This document shows positions 31,092 through 39,224 of a stretch of DNA of 39,232 bases, piece by piece. How positions within the stretch are numbered: the first letter of the stretch is position 1; each line of letters opens with the position of its first letter. A model generated the notes under the pieces. It saw nothing but the letters and a program-made list of their open reading frames with translations. It did no database searches and was not told the origin of the DNA. The translations under genes and the position numbers were made by a program. This stretch comes from Candidatus Eisenbergiella merdavium (lineage in GTDB: Bacteria; Bacillota; Clostridia; Lachnospirales; Lachnospiraceae), in the NCBI GenBank assembly GCA_019119595.1, contig DWWS01000058.1:1-39232 (forward strand). Reading direction: 5' to 3'.

Positions 31092-33083
31092 TTAGCTGAT
31101 CGCATGGAACGGGCAGCCGTCCTTGCATGCGCCGCACTTGATGCACTTCGCCACATCGATGGTATGGGGCTTCTTCAGCTCTCCGGAAATGGCGGAAACA
31201 GGGCAGAGCCGCGCGCACTTGGTGCAGCCTTTGCACAGAGCCGGATCGATGGAGAAGTTGACGAGCGCCTTGCACTGTCCGGCAGGACATTTTTTATCGA
31301 CCACATGGGCGATGTATTCGTCGCGGAAATATTTCATGGTGCTGACCACGGGGAAGGCCGCGGTTTTTCCCAGGCCGCAGAGGGCGGTGTCGGAAATGGT
31401 GTCCGCAAGCTCCTGCAGCATATCCAGATGCTTCATGGTGCCGCGTCCCTCGGTGATGTCGGTCAGAAGCTCCAGCATCCGTTTGGTGCCCTCCCTGCAG
31501 GGAACGCATTTTCCGCAGGATTCATTTTGGGTGAAATTCATGAAAAAGCGCGCGACCTCCACCATACAGCTCTTATCGTTCATGACCACCAGGCCGCCGG
31601 AGCCGATCATCGCGCCAACCTTTTTCAGGGAGTCAAAATCCAGGTGCAGATCCAGATGATCTTCGGTGGCGCTGATGCACAGACAGCCGCCGGAGGGGCC
31701 GCCGATCTGCACGGCCTTGAAGCTGCCGCCCTTGACGCCGCCGCCGATATCGAAGATGACCTCACGCAGGGTGGTTCCCATGGGAACCTCGATCAGGCCG
31801 GTGTTGTTCACGTTTCCGGTGAGGGCGAAGGCCTTGGTGCCGTGGTTGTTTTCCGGCCCCATGGTCTTATACCAGTCCGCGCCCTTTAAGATGATGGGGG
31901 CCACGTTGCAGAAGGTCTCCACGTTGTTTAAGACGGTGGGCTTTTCAAACAGGCCCTTTTCCACCGTGCGGGGAGGCTTCACGCGGGGCATGCCCCGGTT
32001 TCCTTCGATGGAGGAGGTGAGAGCGCTTCCCTCGCCGCAGACGAAGGCCCCTGCGCCCTGGCTGATCTTCACCGTGAAATCAAAGCCGGAGCCGAGGATG
32101 TTTTCACCAAGAAGGCCCAGCTCCATGGCCTGGTCGATGGCGTTCTGCAGACGGGAGACCGCAAGGGGATATTCGGCGCGCACGTAAATATAGCCGTAAT
32201 GCGCTCCGGTGGCGATGCCCGCGATCATCATTCCCTCCAGCACGCGGTGGGGTTCACCCTCCATCATGGAGCGGTCCATGAACGCGCCGGGGTCACCCTC
32301 GTCGCCGTTGCAGACCACATATTTGATCTCCTCCTGCTGACGGAGTACCTGGGCCCATTTTCTGCCGGTGGGGAAGCCGCCGCCTCCTCTTCCGCGCAGG
32401 CTGGCTTCGGAGATCTCGTCAACGATCTGCTGCGGGGTCATTTCAAACAGAGCCTTTTCCACCGCGCTGTAGCCGCCAACCGCGATGTATTCCCGGATGG
32501 ATTCCGCGTCGATATGGCCGCAGTATTCCAGGGCCACGCGGGTCTGCTTTTTATAAAAAGGGATATCCTCCTGTCTGGGATAGGATTTCAGCGACTGATC
32601 CTGATAGACCAGGCGCTCCACGATCTCGTCCTTTAAAATGCTGCGCTCGATGATCTCCTCGCAGTCCTCCACCTTTACCTTAATATAAAGAAGTCCTTCG
32701 GGATCAATGCGCAGAAGCGGCCCCATTTCACAGAAGCCGTGGCAGCCGCTCTTTTTCAGACCTATCAGGCCCACAGGGGAGCCGGACGCGCCGCAGGCGT
32801 CTTTTTCGCTGTTGCCGTTGTCACAGCCGCAGGCACCGGTTTCGGGAGCGCCGCTCTCCGGCCAGGGCGTATGTAAATGGCCGTCCGCTTCATCCTGGAG
32901 CAGTACCTCGCAGGGGATTCCCCTTTGAGCCATCAGCTCCTTTAAGCGGGCGTAGATCTGCAGGGAGCCTCCGGCCACGCAGCCGGTTCCCGCGCAGACG
33001 AGGATCCTTTTTTTCTGCGCGTTCAGCTCCTGGCTGTAAAATTCCTGCGCGCGTTTTAATTCTTCGGGGCTGTTAATTCTCAT
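31092..33083 (-). CDS. hydB: NuoF-like NAD(P)- and FMN-binding hydrogenase subunit
   Basis: A 663-residue flavoprotein that carries electrons between NAD(H) and the hydrogenase. Order of domains: thioredoxin-like [2Fe-2S] (CAGTGCVAGGS and CHGFCEMG), NADH-binding GRGGGGFPTGRKW, FMN-binding GDEGDPGAFMDR and GAGAFVCGEGSAL, the [4Fe-4S] motif ESCGKCVPCREGT, and a C-terminal 2[4Fe-4S] ferredoxin (CKGCTKCARLCPV, CIKCGACKDGCPF). The fusion of a [2Fe-2S] head and ferredoxin tail is the HydB/HndC form of bifurcating hydrogenases. The head contains an insert of about 35 residues (around TGACGCDNGNSEKDACG) with three extra Cys. AGGAGG precedes the ATG, which overlaps hydC by 11 bases. Confidence 0.94.
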   Translation of the reverse strand: MRINSPEELKRAQEFYSQELNAQKKRILVCAGTGCVAGGSLQIYARLKELMAQRGIPCEVLLQDEADGHLHTPWPESGAPETGACGCDNGNSEKDACGASGSPVGLIGLKKSGCHGFCEMGPLLRIDPEGLLYIKVKVEDCEEIIERSILKDEIVERLVYQDQSLKSYPRQEDIPFYKKQTRVALEYCGHIDAESIREYIAVGGYSAVEKALFEMTPQQIVDEISEASLRGRGGGGFPTGRKWAQVLRQQEEIKYVVCNGDEGDPGAFMDRSMMEGEPHRVLEGMMIAGIATGAHYGYIYVRAEYPLAVSRLQNAIDQAMELGLLGENILGSGFDFTVKISQGAGAFVCGEGSALTSSIEGNRGMPRVKPPRTVEKGLFEKPTVLNNVETFCNVAPIILKGADWYKTMGPENNHGTKAFALTGNVNNTGLIEVPMGTTLREVIFDIGGGVKGGSFKAVQIGGPSGGCLCISATEDHLDLHLDFDSLKKVGAMIGSGGLVVMNDKSCMVEVARFFMNFTQNESCGKCVPCREGTKRMLELLTDITEGRGTMKHLDMLQELADTISDTALCGLGKTAAFPVVSTMKYFRDEYIAHVVDKKCPAGQCKALVNFSIDPALCKGCTKCARLCPVSAISGELKKPHTIDVAKCIKCGACKDGCPFHAIS

Positions 33084-33561
33084 TTGCTGCCTCCTGTCTC
33101 AATTCCTCAATGAGTTCCCTGGCCTTTTCGGGCGTCATTGCCGCATGAACCTTGTCGTTGACGGTGCATACCGGGGCGAGCCCGCAGGCGCCCAGACAGG
33201 AAACGGTTTCCAGCGTAAAAAGCATATCGTCGGAGGTCGGCTTATCTTCGGACAGGCCGAGGACGTTCCGGAATTCCTCCAGGATGGGAACGGATTTACG
33301 GACGTGGCAGGCCGTGCCGTCGCACACCTTGATGACATACCTGCCCTTGGGATCCAGAGAGAAATTTTCATAAAAGGTGGCGACCCCGTAAACCTTCGCC
33401 TCGCTTAAATGAAGCGCGTGCGCGATGTAGGTGAGCGCCTCCTGAGGAAGATAGCGGTACTTCCTCTGGATGTCCTGCATGACGGCGATGACGGATGAGC
33501 TGTCATAGTCGTGCCGCTTGAGGATCTCGTCGAGACTGCTGATTTCTTCGTGCGTTAACAT
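33073..33561 (-). CDS. hydC: NuoE-like [2Fe-2S] hydrogenase subunit
   Basis: A 162-residue thioredoxin-fold protein of the NuoE/HydC/HndA family. The four cluster ligands are Cys in CDGTACHVR and CLGACGLAPVC (C-x4-C and C-x3-C). The N-terminal helical part (SVIAVMQDIQRKYRYLPQEAL) and GVATFYENFSL are typical. It transfers electrons within the hydrogenase together with the HydB subunit. It is the first gene of the operon, with GGAGG before its ATG. No separate HndB-type small subunit gene is present, so the operon is of the three-subunit HydABC type. Confidence 0.94.
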   Translation of the reverse strand: MLTHEEISSLDEILKRHDYDSSSVIAVMQDIQRKYRYLPQEALTYIAHALHLSEAKVYGVATFYENFSLDPKGRYVIKVCDGTACHVRKSVPILEEFRNVLGLSEDKPTSDDMLFTLETVSCLGACGLAPVCTVNDKVHAAMTPEKARELIEELRQEAANEN

Positions 33562-33614
33562 GGTTTTCCTCCATAGGCGTAATTGATAATTTGTATCATT
33601 GACACGGTTTTATA

Positions 33615-33623
33615 ATTCTACCA
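33615..33623 (-). promoter_or_regulatory. Extended -10 promoter of the hydrogenase operon
   Basis: On the minus strand TGGTAGAAT (33623-33615) is an extended -10; no good -35 is seen. The predicted leader of about 45 bases contains an inverted repeat TGATA-N5-TATCA (33584-33598) that could be an operator. Confidence 0.45.
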
Positions 33624-33914
33624 TAAAAGAGGCTTTGAGGCCATAAAAATTTTGTGAATTTTGTTGTAAGATTCTGTATAGATTTTGCACGGGAAAAATG
33701 AGATGTTTGAAATGGCAGAATGGATGAAAAGAAGGAATAAAATTTGTGCAATATATATAAAAGCATGCCGGAGCCTGCTCCGAAGTCAGCGGAGGCGATT
33801 TTTGCATCCGGCAGAGGTTGATTCGGTAAAAAGTGTGCGCCCGGATACGGCTTGTGGATGCGGCCCGCGTCATACGCATACATGCGCCGAGCGGGGCCGG
33901 CATCGGAGGGGCCT
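33624..33914. other. Gap with inverted repeats and no recognised gene
   Basis: This stretch between the marR-MATE operon and the hydrogenase operon holds two GC-rich stem-loops: TGCCGGA...TCCGGCA (about 33766-33816) and GGCCCGC (33862-33868) with GCGGGGCC (33891-33898), the second containing CGCAT-AC-ATGCG. No open frame in it is convincing. A structured RNA is possible. Confidence 0.4.
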
Positions 33915-33945
33915 AAAACGGGGAAGGGAAGCCCTACAGCTTCCC
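33915..33945 (-). terminator. Terminator overlapping the end of the second MATE gene
   Basis: On the minus strand GGGAAGC (33945-33939) pairs with GCTTCCC (33932-33926), with the stop codon in the loop, followed after a few bases by GTTTT. The T-run is short, so strength is uncertain. Confidence 0.5.
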
Positions 33946-35286
33946 TCGCTTTCGCTTCAGCCAGGAGAAGCATACGAGAAAGAACAGGATCCCGTACAGG
34001 GTGGTGATGGGAGTGGAGAGGCCAACCAGGGTCAGGTTCGTATCGGGCAGCGAAGCCATGAGCATGGCGACCGGGATGCGGACGAGGAAGGCGGAGCTGA
34101 TCCCCTGAACCATGACGGGAAGGCTGTTTCCGCAGCCGTTGAAGTAGCCGATACTGGAGAACAGGATGCAGGTCAGGATGCATTCCGCGGAAAAGCCGCG
34201 CAGATAGGCCGCGCTCTGAACGATCACCTCCGGATCGGAGGTAAAAAGGGAGGAAAGCACGCCGCCTCCGAAGAAGCCTGCAAGGAAAATGAAAACACCC
34301 AGGGAGCAGCCGGAGAGCATTGCGGTGAGAAAGCCCTTCCAGGCCCGTTCCCTTTTGCCGGCGCCCACGTTCTGCGCCACAAAGGCGGAAAGGCTCTGCA
34401 TGACAGAGGAGGGAACCAGCATGATGAAGGAAACGATCTTCTGCGCAACGCCGTATCCGGCGGAGGGCATCAGTCCCATGTTGTTGACAATGGAATTGAT
34501 GACGAGGAAGGAGATCTGCACCATGGTTTCCTGAATGGCGATCGGAACGCCCACGTTCAGGATCAGTTTCAGCTGTCTGGCGTAAAAGCGGCACTGCTTC
34601 AGAGAAAAGAGGATGGGGAGCTCCTGTTTTTTCAGAACGGCGAGGGAAGCGACGACGGAAACAAGCTGGGCAAGGACGGTGGCTATGGCGGCCCCGGCCA
34701 CGTCCATGCGCAGAAGCCCCACCAGAACCAGGTCGCCCACAATGTTCACCACGCAGGCGATCCCCACGAAAAGGAAGGGGAGATTGGCGTTCCCAACGCC
34801 GCACAGGATGCTGCTGATCACATTATAGGCGATGATGACCAGAAGGCCGCCTGAGCAGATGCGGATATAGAGGACGGTCTTGTCAAAGGATTCGGCGGGA
34901 ACCTGAAGGATGGAGGCGAGAGGACCGGCAAAGGCCTCCAGAAGGACGGTGAGAACGACGCCAAGGACGGAAAACAGCAGGATCGTCGTTCCGATGGCAC
35001 GGCCCGCTTCCTCCGGCTTCTTTTCTCCGATATGCTGTCCGATGGTCACGGTGGTTCCCATGGCGAGGCTGGTGATGATGAACGTCACCATCTGCATGAA
35101 GGAGCTGCCGGTTCCCACCGCGGAAATGCTGGCCGCGTCCCCGAACCAGCCCACCACGAGCAGATCGACCGCACCGTAGGCGGCCTGCAGGATCAGGGAG
35201 CCGAGCACCGGAAGGGCGAAGCGGATGAGGGAGGAGAAAATGGGGCCTTCGGTAAAGGAGAGCGGTTTTTTCGTCTTTTCTTTCAT
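33934..35286 (-). CDS. MATE-family efflux transporter, MarR-linked
   Basis: A 450-residue polytopic transporter of the MATE family. The N-terminus reads FTEGPIFSSLIRFALPVLGSLILQAAYGAVDLLVVGWFGD, and conserved MATE features such as the GQHIGEKKPEEA loop and AAIATVLAQL in the middle are visible. It probably exports a drug or metabolite with a cation gradient. The ATG at 35286 follows AAAAGGAAA. It lies 54 bases downstream of a marR-type gene on the same strand, and both are read from one promoter with a palindromic operator, so export is likely induced by the MarR ligand. The sequence is only distantly similar to the MATE protein at 1311-2678. Confidence 0.92.
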   Translation of the reverse strand: MKEKTKKPLSFTEGPIFSSLIRFALPVLGSLILQAAYGAVDLLVVGWFGDAASISAVGTGSSFMQMVTFIITSLAMGTTVTIGQHIGEKKPEEAGRAIGTTILLFSVLGVVLTVLLEAFAGPLASILQVPAESFDKTVLYIRICSGGLLVIIAYNVISSILCGVGNANLPFLFVGIACVVNIVGDLVLVGLLRMDVAGAAIATVLAQLVSVVASLAVLKKQELPILFSLKQCRFYARQLKLILNVGVPIAIQETMVQISFLVINSIVNNMGLMPSAGYGVAQKIVSFIMLVPSSVMQSLSAFVAQNVGAGKRERAWKGFLTAMLSGCSLGVFIFLAGFFGGGVLSSLFTSDPEVIVQSAAYLRGFSAECILTCILFSSIGYFNGCGNSLPVMVQGISSAFLVRIPVAMLMASLPDTNLTLVGLSTPITTLYGILFFLVCFSWLKRKRGKL

Positions 35287-35340
35287 GATCTGTTTCCTTT
35301 TCTATCTGCATTTATATTCTGTACAGTTCCATATATCCTG

Positions 35341-35781
35341 TCATTTTGCCTGCTCCGGCCTGGTTTCCAGGAGACGGTTCAGCACGTGGACGGCATCCAG
35401 CGCCTGCTCGTCGGAGATATCCTGCAGGGCGGCGCTCCAGTCCGCGTGCAGATTGCGGACGTAACGCCTGACGCAAGCCTGGCCCTCTGGCGTGAGCCGA
35501 AGCAGGATGACGCGCCCGTCCCGGGCGTCGGAATACTTTTCCAGAAGCTCCATGGCTTCCAGCTCCTGCACCAGCCTGGTGACGCTGGGCAGTGTGACGT
35601 TCAGCCGGGCGCTCACGTCGCTGATCCGGCAGAGGGCGTTCTGGGCCTGAAGCATGCTGACGGCGTCCAGCACATGAATGTGGCGGGGCTTCATGCCGGG
35701 AGGAAGCTCCGGGAGCGTTTCGATGACCCGCCTTGCCGTAAAGCAGGCGTCGAGAAGCAGTTTGAGAGAGGCAGCAGTCAT
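35341..35781 (-). CDS. MarR-family transcriptional regulator
   Basis: A 146-residue winged-helix regulator. The central region is typical of MarR: ALCRISDVSARLNVTLPSVTRLVQELEAMELLEKYSDARDGRVILLRLTPEG, with the wing at DARDGRVILLRLT. MarR dimers bind a palindrome and release it when a small molecule binds. The ATG at 35781 (MTAASLK) has AAGAAGG at a normal distance; the upstream extension to 35835 is in the leader. A perfect 15-bp palindrome overlaps the promoter -10, consistent with repression of itself and of the downstream MATE gene. Confidence 0.92.
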   Translation of the reverse strand: MTAASLKLLLDACFTARRVIETLPELPPGMKPRHIHVLDAVSMLQAQNALCRISDVSARLNVTLPSVTRLVQELEAMELLEKYSDARDGRVILLRLTPEGQACVRRYVRNLHADWSAALQDISDEQALDAVHVLNRLLETRPEQAK

Positions 35782-35866
35782 ATAGGTTCCTTCTTTCTGT
35801 CGGATGAAGACCGGAAAATGTGCCGGGCGGCGCATTTTGTGGGAGATTTAATAGTTGCTAAACATA

Positions 35867-35908
35867 ATTACTATTAGTAATAATATGTGTTTGATACGGG
35901 ATTGTCAA
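35867..35908 (-). promoter_or_regulatory. marR-MATE promoter with palindromic operator
   Basis: On the minus strand TTGACA (35908-35903) and TATTAT (35885-35880) are 17 bases apart. ATTACTATTAGTAAT (35867-35881), a perfect 7-1-7 palindrome, overlaps the -10 by two bases and the predicted start, which is where a MarR repressor would bind. Confidence 0.8.
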
Positions 35909-36052
35909 GGGGAAAAGAAAGAGGAGCGCACAGGGGAGAGGCAGGCTGAGGCGATTATAGAGGAAGGTAAAGAAGAGCAGTAAATTACATTTTTATGGAG
36001 CCGGCGCTGGAAACGTGATAAGATAGAGAAAACTTTAATCGCGCGCAACGGA

Positions 36053-37048
36053 ATGAGTATTAAAATGGAACGGATTCTGAAAAACGGCGAGCCAGATGTA
36101 AAAAGTCTTCTCGCTTATCATTACGGCCTTCAGGCAGGAGCGATCATCCGGATTGCCGGAGGTACGGTGGGACGCACCTACCGGATTAATGACAGCTTTC
36201 TTTTGAAAATATACGATACCGGCACCGCCATCGGCAGGCTTGGACTGGACCGCCTTCCTGTACAGACGCAGGTGCTGAAGCGCCTGCAGACCACAGCGCT
36301 TGCGGATAGAATCTGCCGCCCGGTGCAGACAGGGCGGGGAGAGCTGTTCTTTGCGCAGGATTCCATCGCCGGGGCCATGTTTTCCTTCATCCCCGGAGAG
36401 GCGGTGGGATATGCCCGGCCTTATACGGAACAGGAGGTCTTTCAGCTCGCGGACATGGTAAAGAAGCTGCACGCCGTTCGGGGCGGGGATTTTGAGGGTA
36501 TCTGCCCTTCGGAAACGTATCAGCTTTCCTTCTGCGGAGAGCTGGAACAGCTTCTCATATCCCGGACGGAGCTGCTGCCGGAGCCCTTCCGGGAGGAGAC
36601 TGAAAGGGAGAAGGAAATGCTCCTTTCCAGAATCCGCCAGCTCCGTGCGGCCGCTCTGGAGCTGGAAAAAGCGGCTCTGCCCTATGTTCTGTGCCATACG
36701 GATATCCACGGCGGAAACTTGATCCGGGATCCGCAGGGCAGGCTGTGGCTCATCGACTGGGAAAACGTGATGCTTGCGCCAAAGGAGGCGGATCTGTTCT
36801 GCTTCTGTGAGGAAGAGTACGCGCCGCTGTTCTGCGGGGACGCGGACGAAAGAGCCCTGCGTTATTATCTTCTCCGCCGGGACCTGGAGGATGTGCAGGA
36901 ATTTCTGGACAGCGTGCTGAACGGGGAATACGACAGGGCGGCGCAGCAAGAGGTTTTTTCCCACGTAAAGCGGATCCTGGGGCACATGAGGGGGATGGAT
37001 GGCGGATTGGAAGCTTTGCAGGGAGGTAAGTGTCATTCGTGGAAATAA
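36053..37048 (+). CDS. Aminoglycoside phosphotransferase (APH)-family kinase
   Basis: A 331-residue protein with the APH/ChoK kinase fold. The Brenner motif is visible as LCHTDIHGGN near residues 213-222 (catalytic Asp and downstream Asn), and the metal-binding Asp lies in LWLIDWENVMLAPKEADLF. The N-terminal lobe contains GGTVGRTYRIND and LLKIYDTGTA, the latter with the ATP-contacting Lys. It transfers phosphate to a small molecule or antibiotic, but such clostridial members are rarely true resistance enzymes, so a resistance role should not be assumed. The ribosome site before the ATG at 36053 is weak; an ATG 12 bases later is an alternative. Its end overlaps the next gene. Confidence 0.87.
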   Translation: MSIKMERILKNGEPDVKSLLAYHYGLQAGAIIRIAGGTVGRTYRINDSFLLKIYDTGTAIGRLGLDRLPVQTQVLKRLQTTALADRICRPVQTGRGELFFAQDSIAGAMFSFIPGEAVGYARPYTEQEVFQLADMVKKLHAVRGGDFEGICPSETYQLSFCGELEQLLISRTELLPEPFREETEREKEMLLSRIRQLRAAALELEKAALPYVLCHTDIHGGNLIRDPQGRLWLIDWENVMLAPKEADLFCFCEEEYAPLFCGDADERALRYYLLRRDLEDVQEFLDSVLNGEYDRAAQQEVFSHVKRILGHMRGMDGGLEALQGGKCHSWK

Positions 37049-37641
37049 AGGAATTGCAGAAAAAGGATTTTCGGAAGGTCATTCAATATGCAATAGAGGG
37101 AATGCATTTTGAGGAATACTTAAAAAACCGGTTTATTCTTAACGCATACGGAAGATATTTCTGGTATCTGGAATACACCAATGCGACTCAGGTTATTGCC
37201 GCTTACGAGGATGACGAGCTTTTGGGAGTCCTGATCGCTGATATAAAGGGCGAAAGGAAACCATATAAATCCTTCGGAAAAGGGCTATATATCAAAATTG
37301 TGGATATGATTCAAAACCTGTTTTTCGGCGGCGGAGCGGTTCCCTATAACGAGGCCAACAGGAGGATGTTCGACAGATACGCTGAGCAGTATGTGCCCGA
37401 CGGAGAAATCCGCTTTTTGGCATCCGATCCCAAAACCAAAGCAAAAGGGACAGGCACATTCCTGCTGAACGAGCTTGTACAGCGGGAAGCGGGAAAGGAA
37501 ATCTATCTGTTCACCGATACAAACTGCACCTATCAGTTTTATGAGCACAGAGGCTTTGAGCGGGTCGGTGAAGAAGAAATCGTTCTTGCGCTTTCCGGAG
37601 AGGTCGATCTGAAATGTCTGCTGTACAGAAGAAGGCTGTAA
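37039..37641 (+). CDS. GNAT-like N-acetyltransferase
   Basis: A protein of about 200 residues with a GNAT pattern. The cofactor-site region is less regular than usual (RFLASDPKTKAKGTGTFLLNELVQREAGKEIYLFTDTNCTYQFYEHRGFERVG), where KAKGTGTFL replaces the common Q/R-x-x-G-x-G/A and YEHRGFERVG is the usual end. It starts with GTG, either at 37030 (three bases after GGGAGG, tight) or at 37039 (twelve bases after it); I list the latter because the family start fits MEIKELQKKD. It overlaps the kinase gene, so both are co-expressed. Its GC content is lower than that of its neighbour. Confidence 0.82.
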   Translation: MEIKELQKKDFRKVIQYAIEGMHFEEYLKNRFILNAYGRYFWYLEYTNATQVIAAYEDDELLGVLIADIKGERKPYKSFGKGLYIKIVDMIQNLFFGGGAVPYNEANRRMFDRYAEQYVPDGEIRFLASDPKTKAKGTGTFLLNELVQREAGKEIYLFTDTNCTYQFYEHRGFERVGEEEIVLALSGEVDLKCLLYRRRL

Positions 37642-37767
37642 CATTATGGCGGGTTTCTATTTGAGATTCCGGTTGACATTCCGGCCGGGCAAAGCGCATT
37701 CCGGACAAGGGGCGCGGCTGCTGCACAGTGAAATCGGCGGTCAGCCCGGCCGCTGAAAAATCCCCCT

Positions 37768-38796
37768 TTATCTGCCAAGCCCGGTTTTGAGCAGAAAATC
37801 CTCCACAGAGTCGGCATTTGCGGCTGCTTCCATCCAGCCTTCCAGAAGCCCGGGATCCTTCTCGTTAAGGATCCGTTCCCGCAGCCATTCCGGAACAGGG
37901 CCGCGGAGATTTAACACCAGCAATAAAAACCGGGTTTCTCCTTCGCTGATGCCTTCCTCCCGGCCCCTTGTCTGTCCCTCGGCCAGGACTTCATTCCGGG
38001 CCTTTTTACGCTCCTCTTCCCGAACCTTTGCTTCCACTTCGGCTCTTATCTCTTCCCGCAGCGTTATCCGCAGATCCTCCTCCAGCTTCTTCATTTCCTC
38101 ATCGTGATCGTATTCAAAGATTGACATGGCTACTACCTCCGATCTCTGGTTGCGCAGGAAGTCCGCCAGGATCCCTTCCCGGATGCACTCCGTTACAGCC
38201 TTTTCCACCGCTTCCCTGACGGAAGCCTGCTTCCTGATATTCCGGCGGATCCGTTCTATAAACTCGCTGTATTCCCGCAGCGTCTGACATCTGGACATCA
38301 GCTCCGGATTGGAGCCGGGATTGATGTTGATCAGGCGAACCTTCAGCTCCAGCGCCGGAGTCTCCTCCGGTCTCTCAAAGGCATCCGACAGCTTCAGGGT
38401 CATATCCTCTTCCAGGGGCTTTTCCCCGTTGTAGAATACTACAAAGTGCGGTGCCGGAATCCGGATCAGAGCGGAAGAATAGATCGTCCTTTTTCCTGCA
38501 TTTACATGCTTTTCCAGAAGTCTGGCGATATAGAACAGATCCCGCAGAGGCATATTCGGATTCCAGGTGGACTGATGCTCATACAGAGTCATTCTGGCGT
38601 CCAGCAGGAAGGAGACATCGTTTTTCATGCCAAGGTAGATGGCGCTTTCCAGGGTGGTGATCACCAGCTCGTCAGGGTTATTGTGGCTGGTCCGGTTCAG
38701 GGCATTGTAGAGCTGAAGGAGATTTTCCTTCTCCCGGTAGAGCATTCTGAAAACGGAATCCTTGTATTCCCGGTTGGTGTATGTCTGTTCTTCCAT
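37768..38796 (-). CDS. Rpn-family recombination-promoting nuclease (putative transposase-like)
   Basis: A 342-residue protein of the Rpn/PD-(D/E)XK group common in multiple copies in Lachnospiraceae. The N-terminus is typical (REYKDSVFRMLYREKENLLQLYNAL), and the nuclease core shows Asp60 in NDVSFLLD and Glu73-His-Gln75 in MTLYEHQSTWNPNMPLR, followed by PHFVVFYNG. The C-terminal third is a charged coiled coil (EEMKKLEEDLRITLREEIRAEVEAKVREEERKKA) and a short end domain. Characterised relatives are DNA endonucleases that raise recombination. The ATG at 38796 follows AAAGGAG; the open frame continues upstream through a 21-bp tandem repeat. No insertion-sequence ends are visible. Confidence 0.9.
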   Translation of the reverse strand: MEEQTYTNREYKDSVFRMLYREKENLLQLYNALNRTSHNNPDELVITTLESAIYLGMKNDVSFLLDARMTLYEHQSTWNPNMPLRDLFYIARLLEKHVNAGKRTIYSSALIRIPAPHFVVFYNGEKPLEEDMTLKLSDAFERPEETPALELKVRLININPGSNPELMSRCQTLREYSEFIERIRRNIRKQASVREAVEKAVTECIREGILADFLRNQRSEVVAMSIFEYDHDEEMKKLEEDLRITLREEIRAEVEAKVREEERKKARNEVLAEGQTRGREEGISEGETRFLLLVLNLRGPVPEWLRERILNEKDPGLLEGWMEAAANADSVEDFLLKTGLGR

Positions 38797-38827
38797 AGGC
38801 GGCTCCTTTCTTTTTGCAAGCACAGAG

Positions 38828-38869
38828 TATGCTTTGCGCGGCGCAGGATACGCTTCGCGCGGCGCAGGA
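38828..38869. repeat. 21-bp tandem repeat, two copies, in the rpn leader
   Basis: TATGCTTTGCGCGGCGCAGGA (38828-38848) is followed directly by a copy with two T-to-C differences (38849-38869). It lies about 30 bases upstream of the rpn start, within its leader. Confidence 0.75.
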
Positions 38870-38993
38870 GCTGCATCACAGTTCAGAGGCTCCTGCCGAT
38901 TTTTCAGTTGTGTCATGGGGTAATTCAGTAATTGAGATTCAGCATAGAGTTTCTGAAAATGAAACCAGAATGGACAGACTGGAATCGTCCATA

Positions 38994-39016
38994 AGAAAAA
39001 GCCGAATGGCTTTTCT
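38994..39016 (-). terminator. Promoter-proximal terminator-like hairpin of the rpn leader
   Basis: On the minus strand AGAAAAGCC (39016-39008) and GGCTTTTTCT (39003-38994) pair around ATTC, with a U-run in the 3' arm. It sits about 13 bases after the predicted start of the rpn transcript, so it would have to be bypassed for rpn expression. Confidence 0.5.
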
Positions 39017-39035
39017 GAAATTTATGCCTGTTTGT

Positions 39036-39064
39036 ATTGTAGCACTGCCGGAGGAGACAGGCAA
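39036..39064 (-). promoter_or_regulatory. Promoter of the rpn gene
   Basis: On the minus strand TTGCCT (39064-39059) and TACAAT (39041-39036) are 17 bases apart, with an extended TGC before the -10. The leader to the rpn ATG is about 230 bases. Confidence 0.6.
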
Positions 39065-39172
39065 GGAATTTTCTTAAAAAATTCGGATGGGTTTATAGAT
39101 TACGTTACTGTTCACACCCTATATTTGACGGTTGTGAAAAGTGACGAAATTTAAATTTTTTATATGTGGATA

Positions 39173-39224
39173 AAATAAGACAGACAGAAAGATCGCGTTT
39201 ATCCTTTTTCTGCCTGTCTTATTT
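39173..39224. terminator. Long hairpin terminator at the right edge
   Basis: AAATAAGACAG-A-CAGAAA (39173-39190) pairs with TTTCTG-C-CTGTCTTATTT (39207-39224), 18 positions with one mismatch. T-rich bases end both arms, so it could serve a minus-strand gene lying beyond the window or a plus-strand transcript. Confidence 0.65.

Noticed and set aside
29266..31095. 609-codon plus-strand open frame opposite hydA
   Set aside because: It is the antisense shadow of a GC-rich hydrogenase gene, with no ribosome site and a His/Gly/Arg-rich composition; the minus-strand frame has all hydrogenase motifs.
33655..33680. Possible Rex site (TTGTGAA) near the hydrogenase promoter
   Set aside because: Only one half-site is present, without the inverted partner at the right distance.
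36053..37048. Aminoglycoside resistance gene
   Set aside because: The APH fold is clear, but the sequence does not match a resistance enzyme I recognise and the family is broad, so only a generic kinase is called.
37768..38796. Insertion sequence around the rpn gene
   Set aside because: No terminal inverted repeats or target duplications are visible; Rpn proteins are not DDE transposases.
38814..39077. 87-codon plus-strand open frame upstream of rpn
   Set aside because: It begins in the 21-bp tandem repeat, has no good ribosome site and overlaps the rpn promoter and leader hairpin.
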